Shown in pieces: positions 15,030-24,018 of a DNA stretch of 64,000 nucleotides; positions within the stretch are counted from its first letter, which is position 1, and each line of letters starts with the position of its first letter. The position numbers and the translations under genes are program-made. Under the pieces are notes generated by a model, which had not been told where the DNA came from, did no database searches, and saw nothing but the letters and a program-made list of their open reading frames with translations. The stretch comes from CAG-390 sp045543615 (GTDB lineage: Bacteria; Bacillota; Clostridia; Oscillospirales; CAG-272), in contig JAZPXL010000018.1 of the NCBI GenBank assembly GCA_045543615.1, positions 62,001 to 126,000 of the forward strand. The letters run 5' to 3'.

Positions 15030-17402
15030 TTAAACTCCGTAAATCTCACTGACAAACTTTACTGTATCCAAGGCAGCCGGAGCGTATTTATCAGCATTCA
15101 TTGTAAGTGCATATTCTTCCGTCAGTACAGCGCCACCAACAACTATTGCCGTAAGTGGATTATCTGCCCTCAAGAACTCAATAGTCTTTCTCATAGATGG
15201 AAGAGTTGTTGTCATCAGAGCCGAAAGACCGACAACCTTAGCACCACTCTCCCTGACTGCCTCAACAACTTTCGTCGGAGGTACATTTCTTCCCAGATCA
15301 ATAACAGTAAAGCCATAGCTTTTGAGAAGCACACCAACAATATTTTTTCCGATATCGTGAATATCTCCCTCAACGGTAGCAAGCACAACACGTCCCTTTT
15401 CCTTACCTTCGCCTCCTTCGGCCGCAATCTTTTCAGTAAGCACCGAAAGTGCAGCAATTGCAGCTTCAGCGGATGCAAGAAGACCGGGAAGAAAGATCTT
15501 GCCGTTTTCATACTCTTCGCCAACAATTTCGAGAGACGGAATAATATCTTTGTCAATTATCTCAGTTGCAGTGCGTGTCAGCAAATACTCCTTTGCAAAT
15601 TCAACAGCCTTGCCGGACATTCCACCACAAATGCAACCTCTAAGATCCTTGTCGCTGACTTGTGTATTGGTGGACTGATTTAAATGAGCTGTTATCTGCT
15701 CATCCGTTATGTCTGCACCATCCGTGTCGCATCTTGCAGCACTCATCATTGGTTCTGAGCAGGGATTAAGTATTGCGGCATCCAGCCCCGCCGACTTAGC
15801 GGCAAGTAAGAAATCTCTATTTATGCTTTCTCTGTTCGGAAGTCCAAACGAGATATTTGACACGCCAAGCGAAGTCGCAAGACCGAGCTTTTCCTTGATT
15901 GTGCTGACAGCTGCAAGTGTTTTCTTTGCAGCATCAGGGTCCGCACCAAGCGTAAGCGTGAGTGGATCAACGATTATATCTTCCTTATCAAGACCGTAAC
16001 GTTGCGCTTCTAAAAGAATTCTCTCAGCGATTTCAAGTCTGCCATCCGGAGTTTCGGGAATGCCCGATTCGTCAAGCGTAAGAGCAACAACAACTCCACC
16101 GTACTTTGCTGCAAGTGGCAGAATAGCATCCATTGAAGCCTTGCCACCATTGACAGAATTAATAAGTGCCCGTCCGTTGTATCGTCTGAGTGCAGACTCC
16201 ATAGCAACAGGGTCGGAGGTGTCAATCTGCAAAGGCAGTGATGTAACATTCTGAAGTCTCTCAACTGTCAGCGTCAGCATCGCCACCTCGTCAATTTCCG
16301 GCAATCCGGTGTTGACATCAAGTATATCTGCTCCACAAGCAGCTTGCCTGTGTCCCTCACCTATAAGATAGTCAATATCACCTTCTCGCAGAGCAGCCTT
16401 CAGCTTGCTTTTACCGGTCGGGTTAATTCTTTCGCCTATAACAACGAATTTTGAGTCTTCAAAGATACAACATGCCGTAGCTGAACATACAACTCTCTTT
16501 GGATAACACTCCCGTTTAGTTATCTCAAGTCCACGGGTAGCTTTATATAGTTTTTCAATAAACTGTGGAGTCGTGCCACAACATCCACCAAGTAAGCTTG
16601 CGCCTGCTTTTGCCATTCTAAGCATAGAATCCACATATTCGTCTGCCGTAATATCGTATTCTGCCCTGCCGTCATCTGTGATTTTTGGCAGTCCTGCGTT
16701 TGGATTTACGGTAACAGGAAGTGTTGTTGATGAAAGGACGTGTGGCAGAATACTTTCCATTTGAACAGGGCCGAGCGAACAGTTCATTCCAACTGAGTCA
16801 GCTCCCATACCCTCAAGAACTCGGCAAAGGACCTCAGGACTTGAACCGGAAAACGTTCTGCCGTCAAGTGAGTAAACATTCGTTACTACAACAGGCAATT
16901 CACAATTTTCCTTGACGGCCAAAAGAGCTGCACGAACTTCTGCAATATCACCAAAGGTTTCAAGCAAAACAAGGTCAGCTCTTGAAGCTCCGGCACGTAC
17001 AGTTCTGGCAAATATGCCAACAGCCTCTTCAAAATCAAGCTCTCTACCGTAACCAACAAGCTTTCCAAGTGGGCCGATATCAAGCGCAATATAAGCATCC
17101 TTACCTGATGCCATCACAGCTTTCTCTGCGCAATCTATTGACGCAGAGACAATCTCTTCAACGCTATATTCGCTACCATCAGGATAATGAATAACGTTTG
17201 CGCCAAAGGTATTGGTTTTTATTATATCTGCACCGGCGTTCAGATATTGCAAATGCAAGTCAGTTACTGTTTTCGGATGCGTTAAGCTCCACACCTCAGG
17301 GCGTGCGCCAACAGGGAGACCCGCTTTTTGAAGCATAGTTCCCGAAGCACCATCAAACAACAATATTTCCTTTCCGAGACGCTGGCGAAAAGAAGTTTTC
17401 AT
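15030..17402 (-). CDS. metH: Cobalamin-dependent methionine synthase, short form without activation domain
   Basis: A 790-residue MetH core that transfers a methyl group from 5-methyltetrahydrofolate to homocysteine through cobalamin. The homocysteine domain is residues 1-290, with zinc-ligand cysteines in GMNC and GGCCGT. The pterin-binding domain is about 315-575 (VIGERINPTGKSKLK). The B12 cap and Rossmann domain run about 590-790, with the axial histidine motif DIHDIGKNIVG. The C-terminal SAM-binding reactivation domain of the 1200-residue enzyme is absent, as in many anaerobic Firmicutes, so a separate reactivation protein would be needed and is not in this window. metF follows upstream by 15 bp. 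Confidence 0.93.
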   Translation of the reverse strand: MKTSFRQRLGKEILLFDGASGTMLQKAGLPVGARPEVWSLTHPKTVTDLHLQYLNAGADIIKTNTFGANVIHYPDGSEYSVEEIVSASIDCAEKAVMASGKDAYIALDIGPLGKLVGYGRELDFEEAVGIFARTVRAGASRADLVLLETFGDIAEVRAALLAVKENCELPVVVTNVYSLDGRTFSGSSPEVLCRVLEGMGADSVGMNCSLGPVQMESILPHVLSSTTLPVTVNPNAGLPKITDDGRAEYDITADEYVDSMLRMAKAGASLLGGCCGTTPQFIEKLYKATRGLEITKRECYPKRVVCSATACCIFEDSKFVVIGERINPTGKSKLKAALREGDIDYLIGEGHRQAACGADILDVNTGLPEIDEVAMLTLTVERLQNVTSLPLQIDTSDPVAMESALRRYNGRALINSVNGGKASMDAILPLAAKYGGVVVALTLDESGIPETPDGRLEIAERILLEAQRYGLDKEDIIVDPLTLTLGADPDAAKKTLAAVSTIKEKLGLATSLGVSNISFGLPNRESINRDFLLAAKSAGLDAAILNPCSEPMMSAARCDTDGADITDEQITAHLNQSTNTQVSDKDLRGCICGGMSGKAVEFAKEYLLTRTATEIIDKDIIPSLEIVGEEYENGKIFLPGLLASAEAAIAALSVLTEKIAAEGGEGKEKGRVVLATVEGDIHDIGKNIVGVLLKSYGFTVIDLGRNVPPTKVVEAVRESGAKVVGLSALMTTTLPSMRKTIEFLRADNPLTAIVVGGAVLTEEYALTMNADKYAPAALDTVKFVSEIYGV

Positions 17403-17417
17403 AATAATCTCCTAAAA

Positions 17418-18272
17418 TCAGTTACAAAACTCTGCAGATAGCTCAGCAGCTATCGTTGGATTATTCATTGTATATACGTGAATATTGCGCACTCCACTTT
17501 CATAAAGTGCAGTTATCTGCTTCTTTGCAAACTCCATTCCTGCACGTCTGAATCCATCAGCGTCCTCGCTGAATAGATCAGCGCAAGCCAAAAGCGCACT
17601 CGGAATTGGTGATCCCGACAGGAGTGCTGTTCTCTCAAATTGGCGAACACTTGTAATTGGCATAATGCCTGCAATGATTGGAACATCTATGCCGACTGCA
17701 CGGCATTTATCGACGAACGAAAGATAAACATTATTATCAAAGAAAAGCTGGGTCGTAAGATACTCGCATCCTGCCTCAACCTTCTTTTTCAAATAATAAA
17801 TATCTTCTTCTTGCGAAGTAGCCTCCGGATGACAATCCGGATAGCAAGCACCTCCAATACAAAAATCCCCTTTGGATTTTATATGCATAGCAAGCTCATT
17901 TGCGTGACTAAATGCCCACGATGATGGATCTCCATCTGCCGGTATATCTCCCCTGAGCGCGAGGATATTGTTAAGTCCACAAACACTCATCGCAGTAAGG
18001 CGATTGTTTGTCTCCTCCTCGCTCATTCCAACACAAGTCAGGTGATGGATTACCGGAACCGCAAACTTATTCTGAATATTAGCAGCAATTTCAAGGGTAA
18101 ATCGCGAGCCGCTTCCACCCGCACCATAAGTAACACTCATAAATGACGGCGACTGCGCAGCAATTTTTTCCGTCGCTTCACGAACTGAGTCGAATTTATC
18201 GGTTGTTTTTGGGGGAAAAACCTCAAAGCTCAGCGTTCTTTCGCTGCTTTTAATTATATCAATAACTTTCAT
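17418..18272 (-). CDS. metF: Methylenetetrahydrofolate reductase
   Basis: A 284-residue FAD-containing TIM-barrel enzyme that reduces 5,10-methylene- to 5-methyltetrahydrofolate. Family motifs seen are LSFEVFPPKT (catalytic Glu, residue 18), SVTYGAGGS, NILALRGDIP near 122, and the substrate loop TTQLFFDN near 183. It directly precedes metH, supplying its methyl donor. No electron-transfer partner (MetV or RnfC2-like) is adjacent. Confidence 0.95.
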   Translation of the reverse strand: MKVIDIIKSSERTLSFEVFPPKTTDKFDSVREATEKIAAQSPSFMSVTYGAGGSGSRFTLEIAANIQNKFAVPVIHHLTCVGMSEEETNNRLTAMSVCGLNNILALRGDIPADGDPSSWAFSHANELAMHIKSKGDFCIGGACYPDCHPEATSQEEDIYYLKKKVEAGCEYLTTQLFFDNNVYLSFVDKCRAVGIDVPIIAGIMPITSVRQFERTALLSGSPIPSALLACADLFSEDADGFRRAGMEFAKKQITALYESGVRNIHVYTMNNPTIAAELSAEFCN

Positions 18273-18274
18273 TT

Positions 18275-19282
18275 TTATTCTATTATGCCGAGTCTGAGCT
18301 TCAATTCAAGAAGTTTGAGAACGGACTCGTCAATACGTTCCTCGCTTATTCTTTCTTCTTCTATGGCTCTCATTATGGCAGGTATCTGCACCTTATAGGA
18401 TGTGCAACACAGCAAATCGTTTCCTGAAAGAACTGCCCAAACAGCCGCAGAATCTTCTCCGACAAACTGAGTTATGCCGCCCATATCAAGAGAATCCGTC
18501 ATTATTACGCCCTCAAAACCAAGGTCTTCCCTGATAATCCTGTGCACTTCCTTTGAAAGTGAAGCCGGATACTCAGAATCCATCGCAGAAACAATATTAT
18601 GAGCGACCATTACAATAGGTGCTCCTGCTTCTATTCCTGCCTTAAAGGGATGAATATCTGCATCCCAAAACTCCTCTATGGGCCTGTCATCGTGTGCAAT
18701 CGAGGTGTGAGTATCTACATTGTCACCATAGCCCGGGAAATGCTTTATAGACGAGCATATTCTTGACTCATTCATCGCCTTGATAACTGCTCTGATATAA
18801 TCGCAGGTTGTCTGCACATCCTGACCAAGAGTTCGGTGATATATGTAATTATCAGGGCTATATGTCATATCGCAAACAGGTGCGAAATTGAGGTTAAGTC
18901 CAAGATCTAGCAAAAAGCCGGCTTTTTCTTTTGCATCCAGTACACAAGCTTCAATCCCACCTTCTGCAAAAAGCTCGGACGGATACTTGAATCTTTCAGG
19001 ACGAAACTGTGGATACATAGAAACTCTTGTAACTCTGCCACCTTCTTCATCGACAGCCATAAACATTGGAATCTTTGCCATCTTCTGATATGAGGCAATT
19101 GTGTTTCTTATACTTTCCGGCGTCTCATTCTCAAAATCCTTTGCGTACCAGGTAAATCCACCAAGGGCGTATTCGCATACTGCCTCCTCTATCCCATCTT
19201 CAGGATATCTTGCAACAAACATCTGCCCGACCTTTTGTCTGAGCGACATAGTTTTAAGTATTTCCTTTGCTCTTGTTCTCAT
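18275..19282 (-). CDS. Glycoside hydrolase family 3 enzyme, beta-N-acetylhexosaminidase (NagZ-like)
   Basis: A 335-residue single-domain GH3 protein without signal peptide, so probably cytoplasmic. It carries the NagZ-type Asp-His dyad region KHFPGYGDNVDTHTS near residue 162, and the nucleophile region EGVIMTDSLDMGG near 250. These NagZ-type enzymes release N-acetylglucosamine from cell-wall muropeptides. The ATG at 19282 is taken as start because GAGGTG lies 7 bases before it. It ends 3 bp before metF. Its place inside the folate group does not explain its role. Beta-glucosidase activity is a less likely alternative because the enzyme is short. Confidence 0.85.
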   Translation of the reverse strand: MRTRAKEILKTMSLRQKVGQMFVARYPEDGIEEAVCEYALGGFTWYAKDFENETPESIRNTIASYQKMAKIPMFMAVDEEGGRVTRVSMYPQFRPERFKYPSELFAEGGIEACVLDAKEKAGFLLDLGLNLNFAPVCDMTYSPDNYIYHRTLGQDVQTTCDYIRAVIKAMNESRICSSIKHFPGYGDNVDTHTSIAHDDRPIEEFWDADIHPFKAGIEAGAPIVMVAHNIVSAMDSEYPASLSKEVHRIIREDLGFEGVIMTDSLDMGGITQFVGEDSAAVWAVLSGNDLLCCTSYKVQIPAIMRAIEEERISEERIDESVLKLLELKLRLGIIE

Positions 19283-19315
19283 TTCGGTCACCTCTGAATA
19301 ATCGCTATATAATAA

Positions 19316-20056
19316 TTAAAATCTCATTCTAAACTCAAACGCAGGTTTTGTATCCCCGCTCTTTCTGCCAACAAACGCTAGCTCACCCGGAGTGGATGAG
19401 TCCTTGAAAACATCAAACTCGTCACCTTCTCTGAGTTCGGATACAAACCAGACATCAAGCCTTGAGAGTCTACCCATATTCGCTCTCTCGTCTTCGCTCA
19501 TAGCATCATAAACAAAATCTCCGTACTTGGTATTGTTTACGTGTCCAACGCCATCTGTCATACTCGGACGCACTCTTCGGCTCTCAACAAAAAGAGGTTC
19601 TGCGTTCACCTTCAGTCTGCGCTCAAGTTTCTCAAGAATATAATCCTGTGGTGGAACAGTAATAACCGACAGTTTGTCCTTGTTCAAACAAATTCGTCTG
19701 CTCTCACTCTCAAAAAGTGTTGATACTGTTGCACCGATAGCTACGATCTCGCCATTTTCATCTGAAAAGCAAAAATCACGCCTGAATGATGGAATTCTGC
19801 CACCCGAATGCCAGGTAGTACCCGTGAGCTTGTCGGTTGGCAAAAGCTGTTTCTTCAGCTCAATTGAACACGAAAGCAAAACCCACGAAATCCCGTGATT
19901 TTCCATCAGATATTTTTCGCCCATATCGAGCGCATCAAGGTGTTCCTCGATCATATTCATTATCATTCTCTGATAAGCAGAAGGAGTGAATACTCCTTCT
20001 GCGTTATACATGGAAATATCAATATGGATTGGATGTTTAATACTTTTTTCGTTCAT
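19316..20056 (-). CDS. Acyl-ACP thioesterase family protein (double hotdog)
   Basis: A 246-residue protein of the bacterial FatA/FatB-like acyl-ACP thioesterase family. Two hotdog repeats cover about residues 5-130 and 150-245. The first has a long helix MIEEHLDALDMGEKYL and GISWVLLSCSIEL. The second carries GHVNNTKYGDFVYDAM near residue 165, the Asn/His-containing active-site stretch of the family. It would release fatty acids from acyl carrier protein. It lies 12 bp after fhs. The ribosome site is weak, suggesting coupling to fhs translation. Confidence 0.87.
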   Translation of the reverse strand: MNEKSIKHPIHIDISMYNAEGVFTPSAYQRMIMNMIEEHLDALDMGEKYLMENHGISWVLLSCSIELKKQLLPTDKLTGTTWHSGGRIPSFRRDFCFSDENGEIVAIGATVSTLFESESRRICLNKDKLSVITVPPQDYILEKLERRLKVNAEPLFVESRRVRPSMTDGVGHVNNTKYGDFVYDAMSEDERANMGRLSRLDVWFVSELREGDEFDVFKDSSTPGELAFVGRKSGDTKPAFEFRMRF

Positions 20057-20068
20057 TTCTATTTCAGG

Positions 20069-21742
20069 TCAAAACAGACCGCTAATCCTTCCACTTTCAT
20101 CGACATCAATCTTTTCAGCGGCAGGCACTTTGGGCAGCCCCGGCATTGTCATAATGTCACCTGTGAGCGCAACAATAAATCCTGCACCTGCAGAAAGTCT
20201 GAGTCCTCTTACGGTAACGGTAAAGCCTTCGGGAGCACCAAGCTTTGTCATATCATCCGAGAAGCTATACTGTGTCTTAGCCATACAGATGGGAAGATTT
20301 CCAAATCCGGCAGCTGTGAGTCTCTCTGCTTCCTTTTTAGCTTGAGCAGAAAGAACAACTCCGTCTCCACCATAAACTCTTCTTACTATCTTTGTAATCT
20401 TATCTTCAATTGTTCCCTCAAGCTCGTAGCTGAATGAGAAATCATTTTCCTGCTCGCACAACTCAACAACGTGCTCTGCAAGGTCAATTCCTCCCTCGCC
20501 GCCCTTTGCCCAAACATCGGACATAATGGCATTAACTCCGAGAGATGCACACTTTTCAATTACAAGTGCAATTTCTGCATCAGTATCGGTCGGGAATCTG
20601 TTTACAGCCACCACGCAGGGCAGTTTGTAGACATTTCTTATGTTGGATACGTGACGAAGCAGATTAGGGAGCCCTGCTTCAAGTGCTTCAAGATTTTCTT
20701 CTACGAGTGCTGTCTTCGGAAGCCCACCGTGCATCTTGAGTGCACGAATTGTTGCAACAACAACAACTGCATCAGGACGAAGTGACGCATATCTGCATTT
20801 GATATCAAGGAACTTTTCAGCACCAAGGTCAGCACCAAAGCCAGCCTCAGTAACGCAATACTCGCCAAGTCGCATTGCCATCTTTGTGGCTGTGACTGTA
20901 TTACATCCGTGAGCAATATTTGCAAAAGGTCCACCGTGAACAAAAGCAGGCGTACCTTCAAGTGTCTGAACAAGATTGGGACTCATAGCATCCTTAAGAA
21001 GTGCTGCCATAGCTCCTACTGCCTTAAGATCTCCTGCTGTAACAGGCTTGTCATCGTAAGTATAAGCAACAACAATTCTCGCAAGACGCTCTTTAAGGTC
21101 TGTGATGGAATCGGCAAGGCAGAATACAGCCATAATCTCCGATGCAACTGTTATATCATATCCGTCCTCACGAGGCACGCCGTTGACTCTGCCACCCAGT
21201 CCGTCCGTTACAAAACGAAGCTGACGGTCATTCATATCAACGCATCTTTTCCAGGTAATTCTTCTGGGATCTATTCCAAGTGCGTTGCCCTGATAAATAT
21301 GATTGTCAAGCATAGCTGCGAGCAGATTATTTGCAGCACCTATTGCGTGAAAATCGCCTGTAAAATGCAGATTTATATCCTCCATTGGAACTACCTGAGC
21401 GTATCCACCACCTGCAGCTCCACCTTTTACGCCAAAAACAGGACCAAGCGAGGGCTCACGAAGTGCAGCTATGGACTTTTTGCCTATTCTGCGCAATCCA
21501 TCAGCAAGACCGATGGTAGTTGTGGTCTTGCCTTCCCCCGCAGGTGTAGGCGTAATTGCAGTTACCAAAATTAGCTTACCGTTGCGTTCTTCGGTTTCTG
21601 ACAGAAGATTGCGATTAACCTTTGCCTTATACTTTCCATAAAGCTCAAGGTATCTCTCATCTATACCTGCGATTTCAGCAATTTCGGTAATGGGGCGTAG
21701 TTTGGCCTGCTGGGCAATTTCGATATCAGTAAGAAATGCCAT
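20069..21742 (-). CDS. fhs: Formate-tetrahydrofolate ligase
   Basis: A 557-residue enzyme that makes 10-formyltetrahydrofolate from formate, tetrahydrofolate and ATP. The P-loop TPTPAGEGKTTTTIGL is near residue 65, and FGVKGGAAGGGYAQV and VHGGPFANIAHGCN are the conserved family blocks. Full length. Start MAFLTDIEI follows AAGGAGAAC. Together with metF and metH in the same block it links formate to methionine methyl groups. folD and fchA are not in this window. Confidence 0.97.
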   Translation of the reverse strand: MAFLTDIEIAQQAKLRPITEIAEIAGIDERYLELYGKYKAKVNRNLLSETEERNGKLILVTAITPTPAGEGKTTTTIGLADGLRRIGKKSIAALREPSLGPVFGVKGGAAGGGYAQVVPMEDINLHFTGDFHAIGAANNLLAAMLDNHIYQGNALGIDPRRITWKRCVDMNDRQLRFVTDGLGGRVNGVPREDGYDITVASEIMAVFCLADSITDLKERLARIVVAYTYDDKPVTAGDLKAVGAMAALLKDAMSPNLVQTLEGTPAFVHGGPFANIAHGCNTVTATKMAMRLGEYCVTEAGFGADLGAEKFLDIKCRYASLRPDAVVVVATIRALKMHGGLPKTALVEENLEALEAGLPNLLRHVSNIRNVYKLPCVVAVNRFPTDTDAEIALVIEKCASLGVNAIMSDVWAKGGEGGIDLAEHVVELCEQENDFSFSYELEGTIEDKITKIVRRVYGGDGVVLSAQAKKEAERLTAAGFGNLPICMAKTQYSFSDDMTKLGAPEGFTVTVRGLRLSAGAGFIVALTGDIMTMPGLPKVPAAEKIDVDESGRISGLF

Positions 21743-21763
21743 TTTTGTTCTCCTTAGTTTTAA

Positions 21764-23215
21764 TTATTCGGAGGCCTCTCCGTTTTTGTTTTTATAATTG
21801 CGTATAACGCCAACAATTCCATCTAAAATCGGTTTGCCATTATAGGCTAGCACAACCAGAAGAATTGCGGCTTGTACAATAATCCAACCCTTAAATTCAA
21901 GCAGCATCACAACAGCCTGAAGGAGAATCAGTATTGTGTTTATTGTCAGCCGAAGTGGCTGAACATTGAATTTTATATACTTTTGTGCGTTGATAGTTCT
22001 GATAAGGAAGACAGCAAAATAGCTCACAAGTGCAGCAACAGCCGCACCCTGTGCTGCAGTTTCATTATCAGAATACTGCATAAACAGTGGGATCAATACA
22101 AATGAAAGCACAACATTTATTACGCCTCCAAGCATTGATGTGAGAAAAGCAAGTATACTTTTCTTCTCCACAAGGTAGACGCTTCCCATAAATGTGGTAA
22201 ATGCAGAAAACACAGTTGCAACAACAAGCAGAGGCATATACTGCCAAGCTCCATAAAAAGCATCGCTCATAAGCAAGATGGTAAACAGCTTGGCAAATGC
22301 GATGAGGCCTGATGCCGCCATAAAAATTATTCCCATATAGCTCTTGAAAACGCTTGAGAAGAATTTTCCGCGGTCCTCTTCATTTGAGTCAGTAACAGCA
22401 GAAAAATGCCACGCTTCAATAAAAACGGTTGTCATCATAGTGATTACTGTTGGGATTTTGTACGCGGCAACAAATATACCGTTTACATCTCCACCACAAA
22501 AATGCGCAACAATAAAGTGATTTGAAACACTTGTAACCCACCAAAATATTGTTGTCGGTATCATCGGTACGCTGTAAGCCAAGAGAGCTTTAAGCCCTGC
22601 TTTTGTTACGAATCTAAAATCAAGATCACGATGAAGCTTTGCCGCAACAATAAGAAACACCGTAACAAGAACATTAGCAACAACCACAGACAAAACATAT
22701 CCAAGCACTCCCATATCAAAAAAGACAAGGAAAATGATGTTGAATAAAATTGTCAGCGCAGTATTGATTATGCCTTGCAAAGCATACATTTTTGTATGAC
22801 CAAGACCTCTTACGTAATTTGAAATCGCAAATTGAAAATTCGCCGTAATTACAAAAACTACTATCAACCAATTGTAGCCATCGAACATATCAAAAAGCCA
22901 AAGTATTGGCGATAGGACAAGAAATACGACGCTTCCTGCAACCAAAATTGCCATCGCTGATGAAAAGATCTCTTTTTTCTTTGATGGTTCGTCGTGTGTG
23001 TCAAGAGCAAATCTGAAAATTCCGTCACAAATTCCTATTGCCGCAAGTGGCATTAGAAGATTTGCTGTTTGCGTTATGAGATCTGCTGTTGAGTATTGCG
23101 CTTTAGAGAGAAGCTCGGTATAAAGCGGCATAAGCAAATAGACCATCAGCTTGGAAGAGAAAGTTCCCAAGCCAAAGATCAATGTATTTGATATCAGCCG
23201 CTTATACTTGTTCAT
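21764..23215 (-). CDS. Polysaccharide/lipid flippase of the MOP superfamily (Wzx-like)
   Basis: A 483-residue integral membrane protein with about 12-14 hydrophobic helices starting at residue 7 (LISNTLIFGLGTFSSKLMVY). The N-terminal layout matches RfbX/Wzx-type exporters of lipid-linked oligosaccharides more than MurJ. The cytoplasmic tail is charged (RNYKNKNGEASE). The ribosome site is GAGGT. It lies between yebC and fhs without any glycosyltransferase beside it. The O-antigen-ligase-like gene at 45-47 kb could act in the same pathway, but that is inference. Confidence 0.85.
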   Translation of the reverse strand: MNKYKRLISNTLIFGLGTFSSKLMVYLLMPLYTELLSKAQYSTADLITQTANLLMPLAAIGICDGIFRFALDTHDEPSKKKEIFSSAMAILVAGSVVFLVLSPILWLFDMFDGYNWLIVVFVITANFQFAISNYVRGLGHTKMYALQGIINTALTILFNIIFLVFFDMGVLGYVLSVVVANVLVTVFLIVAAKLHRDLDFRFVTKAGLKALLAYSVPMIPTTIFWWVTSVSNHFIVAHFCGGDVNGIFVAAYKIPTVITMMTTVFIEAWHFSAVTDSNEEDRGKFFSSVFKSYMGIIFMAASGLIAFAKLFTILLMSDAFYGAWQYMPLLVVATVFSAFTTFMGSVYLVEKKSILAFLTSMLGGVINVVLSFVLIPLFMQYSDNETAAQGAAVAALVSYFAVFLIRTINAQKYIKFNVQPLRLTINTILILLQAVVMLLEFKGWIIVQAAILLVVLAYNGKPILDGIVGVIRNYKNKNGEASE

Positions 23216-23248
23216 TGTGTTCTACCTCAATAAATAAATAAGTTATAA

Positions 23249-23980
23249 TTACTCCGCGTTTTTCCAGTTATGATATACGTTCATAACGTCATCATCTTCT
23301 TCAAGTCTTTCAAGAAGAAGTGTCATAAACTTAATGTCATCTTCGTTGTCGAGTGTTACGGTATTCTGCGCAATCTTAGTTTTTTCTGCAGATTCAATCT
23401 TATAGCCTGCAGCTTCAAGTGCCTCGACAACTGCATAAAGATCATCAGGCTCGGTGTAGATCTCAAAGATGTCCTCATCTGCAAGGAAATCTGCTGCGCC
23501 TGCCTCAAGGGAAGCTTCCATAAGCGCATCCTCATCAATATCACCATCCTCATTGCTGATGATGATAAGTCCCTTATCGTCAAACATAAAGCTTACGCAA
23601 CCCGACTGTCCAAGATTGCCGTGGTACTTTGAGAAATAGGAGCGAACGTTACCAACTGTACGGTTACGGTTGTCGGTAGTGGTCTCAACAATAACTGCAA
23701 CACCGGACGGGCCGTAGCCTTCGTATGTGATAGCCTCATAGGAAGCGTTATCTGCACCCTGCGCCTTCTTTATTGTGCGCTCGATATTATCATTTGGTAC
23801 ATTGTTAGCCTTTGCCTTCTGAATGAGATCACGAAGCCTTGAGTTTGATGCGGGATCAGGTCCACCCTCTTTTACAGCGATTGTGATTTCTTTACCGATC
23901 TTGGTAAATATCTTCGCCTTCTGAGCGTCGGTCTTTTCCTTCTTGTGCTTGATGTTACTCCATTTGCTATGTCCTGACAT
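23249..23980 (-). CDS. yebC: YebC/PmpR family protein
   Basis: A 243-residue TACO1/YebC family protein. It has the conserved start MSGHSKWSNIKHKKEKTDAQ and the block GPDPASNSRLRDLIQKAKA near residue 40. The family was annotated as DNA-binding regulators, and members also relieve ribosome stalling at proline stretches. Which role applies here cannot be read from sequence. Downstream of argS in the same direction. Confidence 0.95.
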   Translation of the reverse strand: MSGHSKWSNIKHKKEKTDAQKAKIFTKIGKEITIAVKEGGPDPASNSRLRDLIQKAKANNVPNDNIERTIKKAQGADNASYEAITYEGYGPSGVAVIVETTTDNRNRTVGNVRSYFSKYHGNLGQSGCVSFMFDDKGLIIISNEDGDIDEDALMEASLEAGAADFLADEDIFEIYTEPDDLYAVVEALEAAGYKIESAEKTKIAQNTVTLDNEDDIKFMTLLLERLEEDDDVMNVYHNWKNAE

Positions 23981-24018
23981 AATAGTATACCTCTTTTATG
24001 AATAATTAATAATTTTTA

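Noticed and set aside
15030..17402. Short MetH as a truncated or frameshifted gene
   Set aside because: All three core domains are complete, and the short form is known in anaerobic Firmicutes. No reactivation-domain remnant is visible downstream before copA.
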